64,000 nt of DNA from Gephyromycinifex aptenodytis (GCF_012277275.1 NZ_CP051155.1:3348001-3412000), one strand, 5' to 3'; positions 25,442 through 34,416 are shown, counted from the stretch's first letter. Made by a program: numbers and translations. The notes: generated by a model not told the origin, from the letters alone.

Positions 25442-26146
25442 TCAGTCGTCGCCACCGGCAGGAGCGGGGCTCTCCGGCGTATCCGGCGTCACCCACACGG
25501 CGTCGCTGGCTGAGCGTCCAAGCGGCATCCGTTGGCCGTTGACGACGACCTCGACCGAGTCTGAATAGGGTGCCCCGGCGCGCGTCTCGATGATGGTGCC
25601 GACCCCGATGCCTACCTGCGCCAGGAACTGCAGCAGGCCTGGGTCCTCATCCGAGATGCGCGCCACTCGAGCGCGCGCTCCAGTGCCCAATGCGGTCAGC
25701 GTGATCGCCTCAAGGGCTGTCACCGTGCCATCAGCGCGCGGGATCGGATCGCCGTGTGGGTCGTGCTCGGGATGCCCCAGGTGCTCATCGATCCGTTCGA
25801 TGAGGAACTCCGAGACCGCGTGCTCGAGGGTCTCCGCTTCCTCGTGCACCTGATCCCAGCGATACCCGAGCACATCCACGAGGAAGGTCTCGATCAGCCG
25901 GTGCCTACGCACCATCATCAGTGCATGTGCGCGCCCCTGATCGGTCAGGGCTACGGCGCCGTACGGGGTGTGGTGCAGCAGTCCCTGGTCGGTGAGCTTG
26001 CGCACCGCGTCTGAGGCTGTCGAAAGCCGCACCCCCACCCGGGCGGCTACCAGCGAGGGTGTGATCGGCTGATCAGACCACTCGCCCAAGCTCCAAATTG
26101 CCTTGAGGTAGTTCTGGCTGCTCGCCGACAACGAAGTCACGGACAT
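25442..26146 (-). CDS. mntR: DtxR/MntR family metal-dependent repressor
   Basis: A 234-residue regulator with three domains: an N-terminal winged helix (SSQNYLKAIWSLGEW, VAARVGVRLSTASDAVRKLT), a metal-binding dimerisation domain (HEEAETLEHAVSE, HLGHPEHDPHGDPIP) and a C-terminal FeoA/SH3-like domain. That architecture is shared by IdeR/DtxR and actinobacterial MntR. Lying convergent to mntABC, it most likely represses that operon at 22821-22836 when metal is abundant. The specific metal is inferred from context. The start is preceded by TAGCAT at 6 nt and lacks a ribosome site. Confidence 0.88.
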   Translation of the reverse strand: MSVTSLSASSQNYLKAIWSLGEWSDQPITPSLVAARVGVRLSTASDAVRKLTDQGLLHHTPYGAVALTDQGRAHALMMVRRHRLIETFLVDVLGYRWDQVHEEAETLEHAVSEFLIERIDEHLGHPEHDPHGDPIPRADGTVTALEAITLTALGTGARARVARISDEDPGLLQFLAQVGIGVGTIIETRAGAPYSDSVEVVVNGQRMPLGRSASDAVWVTPDTPESPAPAGGDD

Positions 26147-26152
26147 GTTGGC

Positions 26153-26158
26153 ATGCTA
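26153..26158 (-). promoter_or_regulatory. -10 box for leaderless mntR transcript
   Basis: On the minus strand TAGCAT lies 6 nt before the mntR ATG, with no ribosome site. Confidence 0.45.
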
Positions 26159-26235
26159 CGCAACATCAAACTACGGCAGAACCAAACATCGAGGATCGGT
26201 GAGCCGTTCCTCTCCCGATGCGGCGATCGAGCAGG

Positions 26236-26628
26236 TCAGGCGCATCCGGAACAGAGGCCGAAGACTTCCAGGGTGTGCGTCACATCGGTGAAACCGTGCT
26301 CTGTGGCCACCTCGTCCGCCCACGATTCCACCGCCGGGCCCTCGATCTCCACGGTATGTCCGCATTCGCGGCAGACGAGGTGATGGTGATGATCATCGGT
26401 CTCGCATAACCGGTAACGGGCCTCGCCGTCCTCGGAACGGAGCATGTCGACCCGTTCGTCCTGAGCCATCGTGCCCAACGTCCGGTACACCGTTGCCAAA
26501 CCGATGGTGTCGCCCTGCTGACGCAGCCGCATGTGCAACTCCTGGGCGGAGAGAAAGTCCTCGCACTCGCCCAGGATCGCCTCCACCGCCCGACGTTGCC
26601 GAGTTGTCCTGCGCTCGGTCTCCACCAT
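26236..26628 (-). CDS. zur: Fur-family zinc uptake regulator
   Basis: A 130-residue Fur-family repressor. The winged helix has TTRQRRAVEAILGECEDFLS and IGLATVYRTLGTMAQDERVD; the metal sites include HHHHLVCRECGH and CSGC at the C-terminus, the paired CxxC of the structural zinc. GAGGAG lies before the ATG. Its position directly after znuACB on the same strand points to Zur rather than Fur. It likely binds the site at 29437-29461. Confidence 0.88.
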   Translation of the reverse strand: MVETERRTTRQRRAVEAILGECEDFLSAQELHMRLRQQGDTIGLATVYRTLGTMAQDERVDMLRSEDGEARYRLCETDDHHHHLVCRECGHTVEIEGPAVESWADEVATEHGFTDVTHTLEVFGLCSGCA

Positions 26629-26671
26629 GAACCGGTCAGCTCCTCAGTCGCCGTTGGCCAGTCCGACCACT

Positions 26672-27694
26672 CTACGGCGCACGTTCGGGCTCCTGGGGAA
26701 GCTGCTGTATCGGGTGGCTGGCCGGATGGCGGTGAGAGTGATGCTCGTCGTAGTGGTCACCGTGCGGCGCATGCAGATGGCCGTCGTGCAGGTAATCGAT
26801 GTGGTCCTGGTGCTGGAGCGCGGGGTGACCGCAATTGTCGCCGTGCTCGTGATCGTGCAACTCCGCATACACGTGACTGCGTCCCTGCACGAGGCGCCGC
26901 AGCGAATCGAATACGGCCAGCGCCGCGAACACGATCACTGCCAGGACGACGATGGTGCCGCCTGAGGGAGTGTCGAGGTAGAACGAGGCAACAACCCCGC
27001 CCACGCTGCAGAGCACCCCGATCACCACGGCCAACCACAGTGCCGCGGCAAAGCTGCGGGCGATCAACTGGCTTGCGGCGTTGGGCACGATCATCAATGC
27101 ACTGATGAGCAGCAGCCCGACGACGCGCATCGCCACGACAACGGTGACTGCCGTCAAGATCGCCAGCACAAGGTTCAACGCCAGCACCGGCAGGCCCGCC
27201 GCCTGGGCGTATTCAGGATCATTCGCGACGGCGAAGAGCCGCGGTCGCAAGATCAGCGTGGTCGCCACGACAGCGATCGCCAGAACCGCGAAGACCCAGA
27301 CGTCCGAGGTCGTCGTGGTGGTGATGGCTCCGAACAGGTACGCAGGCAGACTGTTCGCTGCGCCCGGCGCTCGCGACATCAGCACGACACCGATGGCGAT
27401 TCCGCCGTAGAACATGATCGCCAGGGCAGTGTCGCCTCCGGTGCGGCCCTTGGCTCGGATGAGCTCGATGGCCACCGCTGAACCCACCGCTGCGATGAGC
27501 GCGGTCAGTACCGGCTCCTGACCGGTGATGGCGCCGACGGCGACCCCGGCGAAGGCGACGTGACCCATGCCGTCACCGATGAGCGACAGCCGACGCTGCA
27601 CGAGGAAGATCCCCACCATCGGCGCCGACAGTCCGACCAGCAGCGCCGCCAGCAGCGCCCGCTGCATGAAGTCGTACGTCAGCAGCTCGAACAT
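26672..27694 (-). CDS. znuB: Zinc ABC transporter permease with histidine-rich tail
   Basis: A 340-residue ABC-3 family permease. The conserved segment is SLIGDGMGHVAFAGVAVGAI. About eight hydrophobic helices run to residue 265. From residue 272 a cytoplasmic tail carries 17 histidines within about 55 residues (HDHEHGDNCGH, DHYDEHHSHRH), longer than in most ZnuB proteins, suggesting a zinc-binding or sensing tail. It starts one base into the znuC stop codon (TGATG). zur follows 43 bp downstream. Confidence 0.93.
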   Translation of the reverse strand: MFELLTYDFMQRALLAALLVGLSAPMVGIFLVQRRLSLIGDGMGHVAFAGVAVGAITGQEPVLTALIAAVGSAVAIELIRAKGRTGGDTALAIMFYGGIAIGVVLMSRAPGAANSLPAYLFGAITTTTTSDVWVFAVLAIAVVATTLILRPRLFAVANDPEYAQAAGLPVLALNLVLAILTAVTVVVAMRVVGLLLISALMIVPNAASQLIARSFAAALWLAVVIGVLCSVGGVVASFYLDTPSGGTIVVLAVIVFAALAVFDSLRRLVQGRSHVYAELHDHEHGDNCGHPALQHQDHIDYLHDGHLHAPHGDHYDEHHSHRHPASHPIQQLPQEPERAP

Positions 27695-28425
27695 CAGGGG
27701 TGGTCCTTTCGGGGGCTTTCGGCAGCCTCATCAGCGCAGATCCGGCCGCTGTCCATGGTGACGACGCGGGTGAACAAGCCGTGCAACGGCGCCAGCTCGT
27801 GGGTGACGATGAGCAGGGACACACCTTCGTGCACGAGTCGTTGTAACACCCCTGCCAGCCCGGCCTGGCTGGCTGCATCCACGCCGGCGGTCGGTTCGTC
27901 CATGATGAGCATCTGCGGCTGCGCAGCCAGCGCTCGCGCGATGAGGACGCGCCGCTGCTGCCCCCCGGACAAGGTGCTCACCTCATCGCGGGCTCGGGTG
28001 GTCAAACCCACAAGGTCCAAGCTGGCAGCGATGATCTTTCGATCTTGGGCCGAGGCGGCGGCGAGCACCCGGCGGTGCGGCAACCGGCCCGTAGCCACGA
28101 CCTCGCTGACCGTTGCTGCCACCGAGGCCGACAAGGTGTGTCGCTGCGGGACGTAGCCGAGCAGATAGCGCTTTCGGAACTGGGCCAGGGGAGTGCCGAA
28201 CAACTCCACCTGCCCGCCGAGGTGGTCGTTCAGCCCGAGCAGGCCCTTGACCAGGGTCGATTTTCCGCTTCCGTTCGGGCCGAGCAACGCAACGCGTTCC
28301 CCGGCTTCGACCCGCAGATCGATCCCCTTCACGACGGGGCGGTCGGCGTACCCGAAGGCCGCCGACCGTGTGGAGATCACGGCGGCACCGTTCTGGCTCG
28401 CAGCGGCGCCGCGCCCAGAGGTCAT
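27694..28425 (-). CDS. znuC: Zinc ABC transporter ATP-binding protein
   Basis: A 243-residue ABC ATPase: Walker A LGPNGSGKST, signature LSGGQQRR, Walker B MLIMDEPTAGVD and H-loop VTHE. The ATG at 28425 forms an ATGA overlap with the znuA stop; a TTG 6 nt earlier is also possible. It sits between the lipoprotein and permease genes and energises zinc import. Confidence 0.92.
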   Translation of the reverse strand: MTSGRGAAASQNGAAVISTRSAAFGYADRPVVKGIDLRVEAGERVALLGPNGSGKSTLVKGLLGLNDHLGGQVELFGTPLAQFRKRYLLGYVPQRHTLSASVAATVSEVVATGRLPHRRVLAAASAQDRKIIAASLDLVGLTTRARDEVSTLSGGQQRRVLIARALAAQPQMLIMDEPTAGVDAASQAGLAGVLQRLVHEGVSLLIVTHELAPLHGLFTRVVTMDSGRICADEAAESPRKDHP

Positions 28426-29426
28426 GAACAACCCTGGCCCCGCTTCAATGTCTGCAGATTGGAGCGCATCAGCTCAAGGTAGTCGCCGCCGTCGGCTGCC
28501 TCGTTCAGGCCCTCGATCGGGTCCAGGACTGCGTGATCGGCGCCGGTCTCGGCGGCGAGGGTCTCTGCGACGGCCGGGTTGGCCAGGGTTTCGGTATAGA
28601 TGGTTCTGACCCCGTTCTTTTTAGTGAAGTCCGAGATGGCGGCCATCGTGCCGGGGTCGGGTTCGTCCTGTGGGCTCAGTCCGGAGATGCTGACCTGGTT
28701 CAGGTCGTAGCGGTCGGCCAGGTAGCCGAATGCGGCGTGGCTGGTCACCAGATCTCTACTCGCGCAGGTTTTCAGACCGGAGCGGAACTCGCCGTCCAGC
28801 TTCTGCAGGTCTTGGACGAAGGCGGCGGCGTTCTCGTCGTAGGCGGTCGCGTGCGAGGGATCGATCTTGCTGAGCTTGGCTGCGATGGCCTGCGCTACCT
28901 GCCCATACCTGATCGGGTCGAGCCAGAAGTGCGGGTCGACCGTGCCCTCTTCGCTCTCGTGGTTGTGCCCCTGATGTCCTTCGTCCTCGTGGTCCTCATC
29001 CCCGTGATCCTCGGGGGTCGCGGCGGCGCCGGAGGGCGTGTCGTGCTCGTGCGCGCCGAGCCCGCGGCTGAAGGTCAGTGATAGGTCGGCGGCTTCGGCC
29101 ACATCCAGCGTGTTCTGCACGCCTTGGCTGGTGATCGCCGAGTCCACCGCAGGCTGCAAGTTCTTCTCGTAGACCGCCAGATCCGCCTTGCTCACGATCG
29201 TCACGTCCTTGGCGCTGAGCTCGGCGTCGTGGGCTTCGACGCCTGGTCGGGTCAGGTTCGTGACCTCAACCCGGTCGCCACCGACCCGCGCCACTGCGTA
29301 CTCCAGCGGGTAGAACGACGCCACGACGCTCACCTTCTCCTCCACATCTGGGGCGGAGGTGGCGTTCCCGCAGGCAGACAGAGCTAACGCAGCGGTAAGG
29401 GCAAGAGGGAGGCAGCGACGATCCAT
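28422..29426 (-). CDS. znuA: Zinc ABC transporter substrate-binding lipoprotein
   Basis: A 334-residue lipoprotein with the lipobox LALSAC near residue 18. Predicted ligands are the His in GVEAHDAE, the His in VDPHFWLDP and the His in VTSHAAFGYLA, the three-His arrangement of zinc binders. A His/Asp/Glu-rich loop (EDHGDEDHEDEGHQGHNH) precedes the second ligand, as in other ZnuA proteins, and may collect zinc. The ATG at 29426 is chosen because the signal peptide begins there; the long upstream extension has no such features. A likely Zur site lies 11 bp upstream. Confidence 0.93.
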   Translation of the reverse strand: MDRRCLPLALTAALALSACGNATSAPDVEEKVSVVASFYPLEYAVARVGGDRVEVTNLTRPGVEAHDAELSAKDVTIVSKADLAVYEKNLQPAVDSAITSQGVQNTLDVAEAADLSLTFSRGLGAHEHDTPSGAAATPEDHGDEDHEDEGHQGHNHESEEGTVDPHFWLDPIRYGQVAQAIAAKLSKIDPSHATAYDENAAAFVQDLQKLDGEFRSGLKTCASRDLVTSHAAFGYLADRYDLNQVSISGLSPQDEPDPGTMAAISDFTKKNGVRTIYTETLANPAVAETLAAETGADHAVLDPIEGLNEAADGGDYLELMRSNLQTLKRGQGCS

Positions 29427-29436
29427 GGCCGGAGCC

Positions 29437-29461
29437 TGACATGGAATGGGAATCGTTGTCA
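29437..29461. promoter_or_regulatory. Probable Zur box upstream of znuA
   Basis: A 25-bp imperfect palindrome with outer arms TGACA/TGTCA and an AATGGGAATCGTT core lies directly before the znuA start. It resembles actinobacterial Zur sites (TGA-AATGATAATCATT-TCA type). The assignment is by eye and by context. Confidence 0.55.
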
Positions 29462-29482
29462 AAAAGACCGGGCTGGCGCGGT

Positions 29483-31696
29483 TCAGCGGCGTAACGCTAC
29501 GCCGGGCGCCAAGGCCGCCATGATCCGGGTTTTCCGAGAGGCGAGCTGTCTGGCCTCGGAGACGACCAGTCGGACCCCGGCCGCTGCTTCGGCCTCGTCC
29601 AGGGGCTCTGCGGCCGGCGCATATCGGCCTGTTTCCACCGCCGCGCTGAGGGTTAGGAGCGCTTCGTGGGCCTTTGGCGAGAGCGGGCCGATGTGTCGGA
29701 TCCACGATTGTGCAGCCCGCGGCGACAGGTGAGCCGGGGGAGCGCGGTGGAGATCCTGCATCCGCTCGAGCAGGTTCTGCCAGTAGGCCTCGCAGAGCGC
29801 GGCATCGCCCCCATTGCGGGCCTGCTGCAGCCGCCGCCGCCGGATCCACCAGGCGCGTGCCGGCAGCAAAGAGAGCGCCACCACTAGCGCGACGCCGACG
29901 AGCAGGGTAGCCAGCCAGAGGGCGCGCGTGCTGGTCGGCGCCGGTTGCTGGGAAGCGTCCGTCCGCGCCGATTCGCCCTCGCGGTCTTGCGGGGGCCGGG
30001 TTGCTTTCGCGCTCGTGCTCGGTGTGTCATCAGGGGTGCTGACCGAGGGTCGCGGGCTGTTCGGCGTCGCCGCGGTATGTTGCGGCGCCGCTCCGGTTCG
30101 GGCAGCAGGGGTGGGCTCGAAGCGAATCCATCCCAGGTCGGAGAAGTACAACTCGGGCCAGGCGTGGGCATCGGCGGCGACGACTTCGCGCTCGTTGCCC
30201 ACCGGACGTCCGGGCAGGAAGCCCGTGGCGACCCGGGCCGGGATTCCCTGGGCTCGCGCCATGAGCACCATCGCCGTCGTGAACTGCACGCAGTAGCCCG
30301 TGCGTTCGCGCATGAACCATTCGAAGAGTTCGGTGGCGTTCTGCGTGCCCGTGGGTGGGTTGGGCAGGGTGAGGGAGTAGCGGAAACGCTGCGGATCTCG
30401 CAGCCAATTCTGGATGGCCGTGGCGCGTGCATAGGGCCCCTGACCGGCAACCTCGGCGGTCGCCTCATCTGAGGCTCGGAAGACAGCCTCGAAATCGGCG
30501 TCGGAGTACGGCCCAGGCGCCAGCGCGCCCAGCCACGCGTCATTCCCCAGTGGGCGAATCTCGGCGTCGGTCAACGGGTCAGTGTTGTCGTGGCCTCGGG
30601 GGTCGATCTCGGCGTAGGTGAAGGTGTAGCTGTCCGGTTGACGCTCGACTCTCAGGTCGGTAGATCTTTGGTCTGCAGCCCAACGGGAACCGACGACGCT
30701 ACCGGCGATCACCGGAGCCGGCGCGGCAATGTACGGGGCCTGCAGTCTGGTCTCGGTGACGGTGATGGAACGTCTCGTGATGTCGGTCTCGGGATCCAGT
30801 CCGAACGGGTAAGACAGGGCGGGAGTGGCCGAAAACGGAACCCCCACCGCCCGGGGCACCCAAGCGCCATCCTGGAAGGAGGAGGAGAGCGCTACTCGCA
30901 GCGGTGGCGGGTCCGGGTCATCGGTACGAAAGCGCAGCACCGGCGTGCGATCGTCGTTGGTCAGGTCGCTCAGGAACGCGGGGCTGGGCGAGAACCCGAC
31001 CTGGCCGGTGCCGCCTCGCCCCAGTCCGTCCGCTACATAGCGAACAGGTAGCCGAGGCAGCGCCGCACCCAGGATGATCGCCCCGGCCAGAGCGCCGATG
31101 CCGATGACCACTGCTGCGGGCGCCAACCATGCCGAGGTCAGCTGTCGCCCGGGGGTGGAGATGGCCAAAACAGCGACCCAGCACGCACCGACTGACGCCG
31201 CATACGGCCAGGCCAGCGGACCGTTGCTGTTGGCGACGGCGATGAGAAAGGGGATGACCATGACCAGACCGCCAAGGGCCGGGCGGCGCCAGGTCACGGT
31301 GATCAGATCAGCCAGCCAACCCAGGAAGGCGAACGCTGCTGTCAACGTGAAGGCGACCCCGGGTGTTGCCGGCGCGGGCACAGGACTCTCGCGGATCACC
31401 GTGACGGCGTCGAGTACATGCCCGCTCCATACGCTGGGCAACGCGCTCAGCGCCATCCCGTCCCGGTTCCACAGCAGCAGAGCCGCCAGGCCCACCGCAG
31501 TGCTCAGCGGCGCGAAGCGGGCCGCCCCCAGCTTGCGGGTCAACGATCCGAGGAGAACCACTACCAGCAGCGCCACGACCAGCGGTGAACGCCACGGGGT
31601 GGCCGAGAACAGATCCCCCACGGGGCGGGCCGAGCAGTACACGCCGAGCGCGACCAGGCTGGATGCGACGAGGTGGCCCTCGCGTCGCGCAGTCAT
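29483..31696 (-). CDS. Transglutaminase-like membrane protein (TgpA family)
   Basis: A 737-residue protein with about seven N-terminal membrane helices (residues 10-215), a large extracytoplasmic DUF3488-type region with a transglutaminase core, then another helix (ALWLATLLVGVALVVALSLL) and a cytoplasmic C-terminal domain. The catalytic Cys is in ERTGYCVQFTTAM and the His in AADAHAWPELYF; the third site reads WIRFEPTP, with Glu where many relatives have Asp. A Pro/Ser/Thr-rich linker precedes the last helix. The gene overlaps the DUF58 gene by 4 bp. The MoxR-DUF58-transglutaminase trio is a conserved unit probably acting at the envelope; its substrate is unknown. Confidence 0.9.
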   Translation of the reverse strand: MTARREGHLVASSLVALGVYCSARPVGDLFSATPWRSPLVVALLVVVLLGSLTRKLGAARFAPLSTAVGLAALLLWNRDGMALSALPSVWSGHVLDAVTVIRESPVPAPATPGVAFTLTAAFAFLGWLADLITVTWRRPALGGLVMVIPFLIAVANSNGPLAWPYAASVGACWVAVLAISTPGRQLTSAWLAPAAVVIGIGALAGAIILGAALPRLPVRYVADGLGRGGTGQVGFSPSPAFLSDLTNDDRTPVLRFRTDDPDPPPLRVALSSSFQDGAWVPRAVGVPFSATPALSYPFGLDPETDITRRSITVTETRLQAPYIAAPAPVIAGSVVGSRWAADQRSTDLRVERQPDSYTFTYAEIDPRGHDNTDPLTDAEIRPLGNDAWLGALAPGPYSDADFEAVFRASDEATAEVAGQGPYARATAIQNWLRDPQRFRYSLTLPNPPTGTQNATELFEWFMRERTGYCVQFTTAMVLMARAQGIPARVATGFLPGRPVGNEREVVAADAHAWPELYFSDLGWIRFEPTPAARTGAAPQHTAATPNSPRPSVSTPDDTPSTSAKATRPPQDREGESARTDASQQPAPTSTRALWLATLLVGVALVVALSLLPARAWWIRRRRLQQARNGGDAALCEAYWQNLLERMQDLHRAPPAHLSPRAAQSWIRHIGPLSPKAHEALLTLSAAVETGRYAPAAEPLDEAEAAAGVRLVVSEARQLASRKTRIMAALAPGVALRR

Positions 31697-33027
31697 GGGC
31701 GCCGCGCCGGTTCTCGTGCTTGCAGCCGCCACCAGGCCTGCGCGACGCTCATCTCGGGGGTGATGTGCACCGAGGACCAGCCGGCGCATCGGGCGAGCTG
31801 GGTGATTTCCTCAGCAGCCGCACTCGGGCCTGACCCGGTGAAGGCTTCCTGGTCCAGCACGAAGACCAGGCCGGTGCGCCCTGGCGGCAACAGTGCGAGC
31901 AACGAGCCGGCGGCAGCCTGGTCGTTGCTCGAACAGGCCAGGACCACGCAGGTCGAGCCACCGATAGCGGTCCGGGCCTGCGCAGCGAAACGATCGGGAA
32001 TTCCAGAGCTCGTCCGGCGCCCTCGGGTCGCTGATGAGGCCTCGGCTTGGGAGGACTTCGAAGGTTGCGGCTCCAAGACGGCAAGTTCGTCCAGGATCTG
32101 CGCCAGGGGGTGGTGGCTCGTGACAACGCTGGAATCCCGGCCGGCGTCGGCCACCAAGGTGAGCTCATGTCCGACTGCGTCAAGGTGAACTGCCACCGAC
32201 CCCATCGCCTCGACGGCCCAGTCCAGACTGTGACAGCGGCCGTCGGCTCCCGCCTGCAGGCAAGGACCCACCAGGAGTGCGCTGTGGTTGCTGCGGGGGT
32301 GGCTGTCTTGGCGCACCATGAGTTGGCCTCGATGAGCCGTCACCGGCCAGTGCACCCGACGCAGATCATCGCCGATCCGATAACTCCTGATGGCGATGTC
32401 GGGCAGGCCAGGGCTGCCAACGGCGAAGATCGGGTTGCCATCGCCTTCGATGGACACCGCCCCCGGCCTGTCGTGCTCAAGCGGGTGGATCGGCGCTCGT
32501 GCGATGACCTCGTAGTCACTGGCTGACAGCAAGCTCACTGTGACCAGGGCGAAGGGATCGCCCAGTACGAGCCGTAGCGGCCCGATCCGATGCCTACCGC
32601 GGCGCTGGGCCCGTATCTCCATACCCACGCGGGTGAGCTGGCCTCTGCCCAGTTTCGGCAACCACAGGCTCAGCGGGCCTGAGTGGGGGGAACGGCCCGG
32701 CGCGGTCACGTCCAGACCGGCCGAGGCCGGCACCTGTAGTTGCAGGTCAGGGCAGGCGCGAGTGCGGCATCTCACCTGCACCGACACCGCACCAGAGACG
32801 CCAGTCTCAAGGGCAGCTTGATGCTGGATAAGCTCAACGTCTACCTGAGGTCTAAAAAGCACGACGAGGGCAGTGGACAGCAACGGCAGTAGCAGTGCCA
32901 GCAGGCCGACGCGGGCCAGGTCGGCAAAGCCCAGCACCAGGCCTGCTCCGGTGAGGGTGAGGCCTGCGGCCACCAGGCCCCGGCCGCGCCCGCTCAAGTG
33001 GGGCCGAGTCCGCGTCGTGGTGCTCAC
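31693..33027 (-). CDS. DUF58 domain protein
   Basis: A 444-residue protein with two N-terminal membrane helices (LVAAGLTLTGAGLVLGFADL and LLALLLPLLSTALVVLFRP), a beta-rich middle and a von Willebrand A-like DUF58 core including GDDLRRVHWPVTAHRGQLMV, the family signature. DUF58 proteins pair with MoxR ATPases, and here it lies 37 bp after moxR. It likely works as a MoxR-dependent membrane-associated factor, with no reaction known. Confidence 0.9.
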   Translation of the reverse strand: MSTTTRTRPHLSGRGRGLVAAGLTLTGAGLVLGFADLARVGLLALLLPLLSTALVVLFRPQVDVELIQHQAALETGVSGAVSVQVRCRTRACPDLQLQVPASAGLDVTAPGRSPHSGPLSLWLPKLGRGQLTRVGMEIRAQRRGRHRIGPLRLVLGDPFALVTVSLLSASDYEVIARAPIHPLEHDRPGAVSIEGDGNPIFAVGSPGLPDIAIRSYRIGDDLRRVHWPVTAHRGQLMVRQDSHPRSNHSALLVGPCLQAGADGRCHSLDWAVEAMGSVAVHLDAVGHELTLVADAGRDSSVVTSHHPLAQILDELAVLEPQPSKSSQAEASSATRGRRTSSGIPDRFAAQARTAIGGSTCVVLACSSNDQAAAGSLLALLPPGRTGLVFVLDQEAFTGSGPSAAAEEITQLARCAGWSSVHITPEMSVAQAWWRLQAREPARRP

Positions 33028-33064
33028 GGCTCTGCCCGGCGTGGGTAGTGGCGCGCCGCCATGC

Positions 33065-34033
33065 TCAACCCGCGGTCGATCGCAGTGCGGGCACCGGGGT
33101 CGAGCCCAGCACCTGCGCGATGACCTCGGCCGGGCTTCGCCCCGAGAGCCGCCCCTGGGCCGCCAACAGCACCCGGTGTTCCAACACGGCGACGGCCAAC
33201 TGCTGGACGTCGTCGGGGAGCACGTGTGCTCGCCCGCTCATGACCGCAGCAGCGCGGGCCGCCCGCAGCAGGTGCAACCCCGCGCGCGGGGAGGCGCCCA
33301 GTCGCAATTCTGGATGGGTGCGGGTAGCGCGCACGATGTTGACGATGTAGTGCCGCAGCGCGGGCGCGGCGTACACGCCCTGCACCGTCGTGGCGGCGCG
33401 CTGCACGTCCTGCACAGTGGCCACGGGATCCAGCCGCGCCAGGGGAGAGGTCCCGCTGTGCTGCTCTAAGAGCGCGGCCTCGGCCTCGGCGCTGGGGTAG
33501 CCGATCGCCAGGCGCGCCATGAACCGGTCGCGCTGGGCTTCGGGTAGCGGGTAGGTGCCTTCCATCTCCAGGGGGTTCTGGGTGGCGACCACCAGGAATG
33601 GGTTCGGCAACGGGTAGGTCTCCCCGTCAACGCTCACCTGGGCTTCCTCCATGGACTCCAGCACGGCGGACTGTGCCTTGGGGGAGGCGCGGTTGATCTC
33701 GTCGCAGACGACGATGTGGGCGAAGATCGCACCGGGTCGGAAGCGGAAAGCCCCGGTCGCCGGATCGAAGACGTTGACGCCGGTGACGTCGCTGGGGAGC
33801 AGGTCGGGAGTGAACTGGATGCGCCGCATCGGGATGCCGAGGGCTTGTGCCAGCGCTTTGGCCAGCGTGGTCTTGCCGACGCCGGGGACGTCCTCCAGTA
33901 GTAGGTGCCCTCCGGCGAGCAGGACCGTGACCGCCACCTCGATGACTTCGTTCTTGCCCTCGATCACGCTGGCGGTGGCGCGGGTCAGGGCTGCGGCCAG
34001 GTCGTGGGCGTGCTGTAGGTCTGAATCCTCCAC
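33065..34033 (-). CDS. moxR: MoxR family AAA+ ATPase
   Basis: A 322-residue cytoplasmic ATPase. Walker A is LEDVPGVGKTTLAKALA, Walker B VVCDEINRASPKAQ and sensor 1 VVATQNPLEMEGTYPLPEAQ; the C-terminal lid has LGASPRAGLHLLRAARAAA. The family acts as chaperone-like machinery assembling partner proteins, often with a DUF58 protein. The GTG at 34033 has GAGGAAGGA about 8 nt upstream; a longer frame from 34267 adds unrelated residues. It is divergent from mraZ. Confidence 0.93.
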   Translation of the reverse strand: MEDSDLQHAHDLAAALTRATASVIEGKNEVIEVAVTVLLAGGHLLLEDVPGVGKTTLAKALAQALGIPMRRIQFTPDLLPSDVTGVNVFDPATGAFRFRPGAIFAHIVVCDEINRASPKAQSAVLESMEEAQVSVDGETYPLPNPFLVVATQNPLEMEGTYPLPEAQRDRFMARLAIGYPSAEAEAALLEQHSGTSPLARLDPVATVQDVQRAATTVQGVYAAPALRHYIVNIVRATRTHPELRLGASPRAGLHLLRAARAAAVMSGRAHVLPDDVQQLAVAVLEHRVLLAAQGRLSGRSPAEVIAQVLGSTPVPALRSTAG

Positions 34034-34416
34034 GAGTGCGTCCTTCCTCGTTGCCGATGGGTGTTGCACCCGCCCGCTGTGCGCGCTCTGGTCTCGATTG
34101 TGAACGACGCGCTGCTCAGACGCCGGACGGTGGGCCCGCGCGGGTCGCCCCACTTTGCTCCACCCCCCGAACTGATGAACCGGCTGAGACCTCTCCCGGG
34201 CGGCATTCTGGGTGATTTGCCCGACGGCTGCGGCCGGGTCGCGGTGGTGCCGGGGAAACTCCTCCACCGTTCCCCCCGCCGAGATGCACGTTTTGACCTG
34301 CGGCTTTACTTCTTCTTTGCCTGCGGAGGCCCCGTGACGGGTATCTCGGTGGGCTTTAGTGGAGTAAAGTGGAGGAACTGGGAGGCGCCACGCAGCTAGG
34401 GGAGGGAGGTGCCCGA
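34034..34416. other. 383-bp divergent moxR-mraZ control region
   Basis: It contains the MraZ-type repeats at 34350-34385 and the presumed dcw promoter. No gene is supported; several short frames in both directions are unlikely to be real. Confidence 0.65.
34350..34385 (+). promoter_or_regulatory. MraZ-binding repeats upstream of mraZ
   Basis: TGGGC, TGGAG, TGGAG and a GGGAG unit recur with their GG cores at 34351, 34361, 34371 and 34381, an exact 10-bp period. MraZ is known to bind short directly repeated TGG-containing motifs on one DNA face in its own promoter. TAAAGT (34365-34370), a possible -10, lies between two repeats, so bound MraZ would block the promoter. Confidence 0.7.

Noticed and set aside
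29487-29504. Inverted repeat CGGCGTA / TACGCCG near the transglutaminase 3' end as a terminator
   Set aside because: It lies within the final codons of the gene, with a 4-nt loop and no tail; chance in high-GC DNA is likely.
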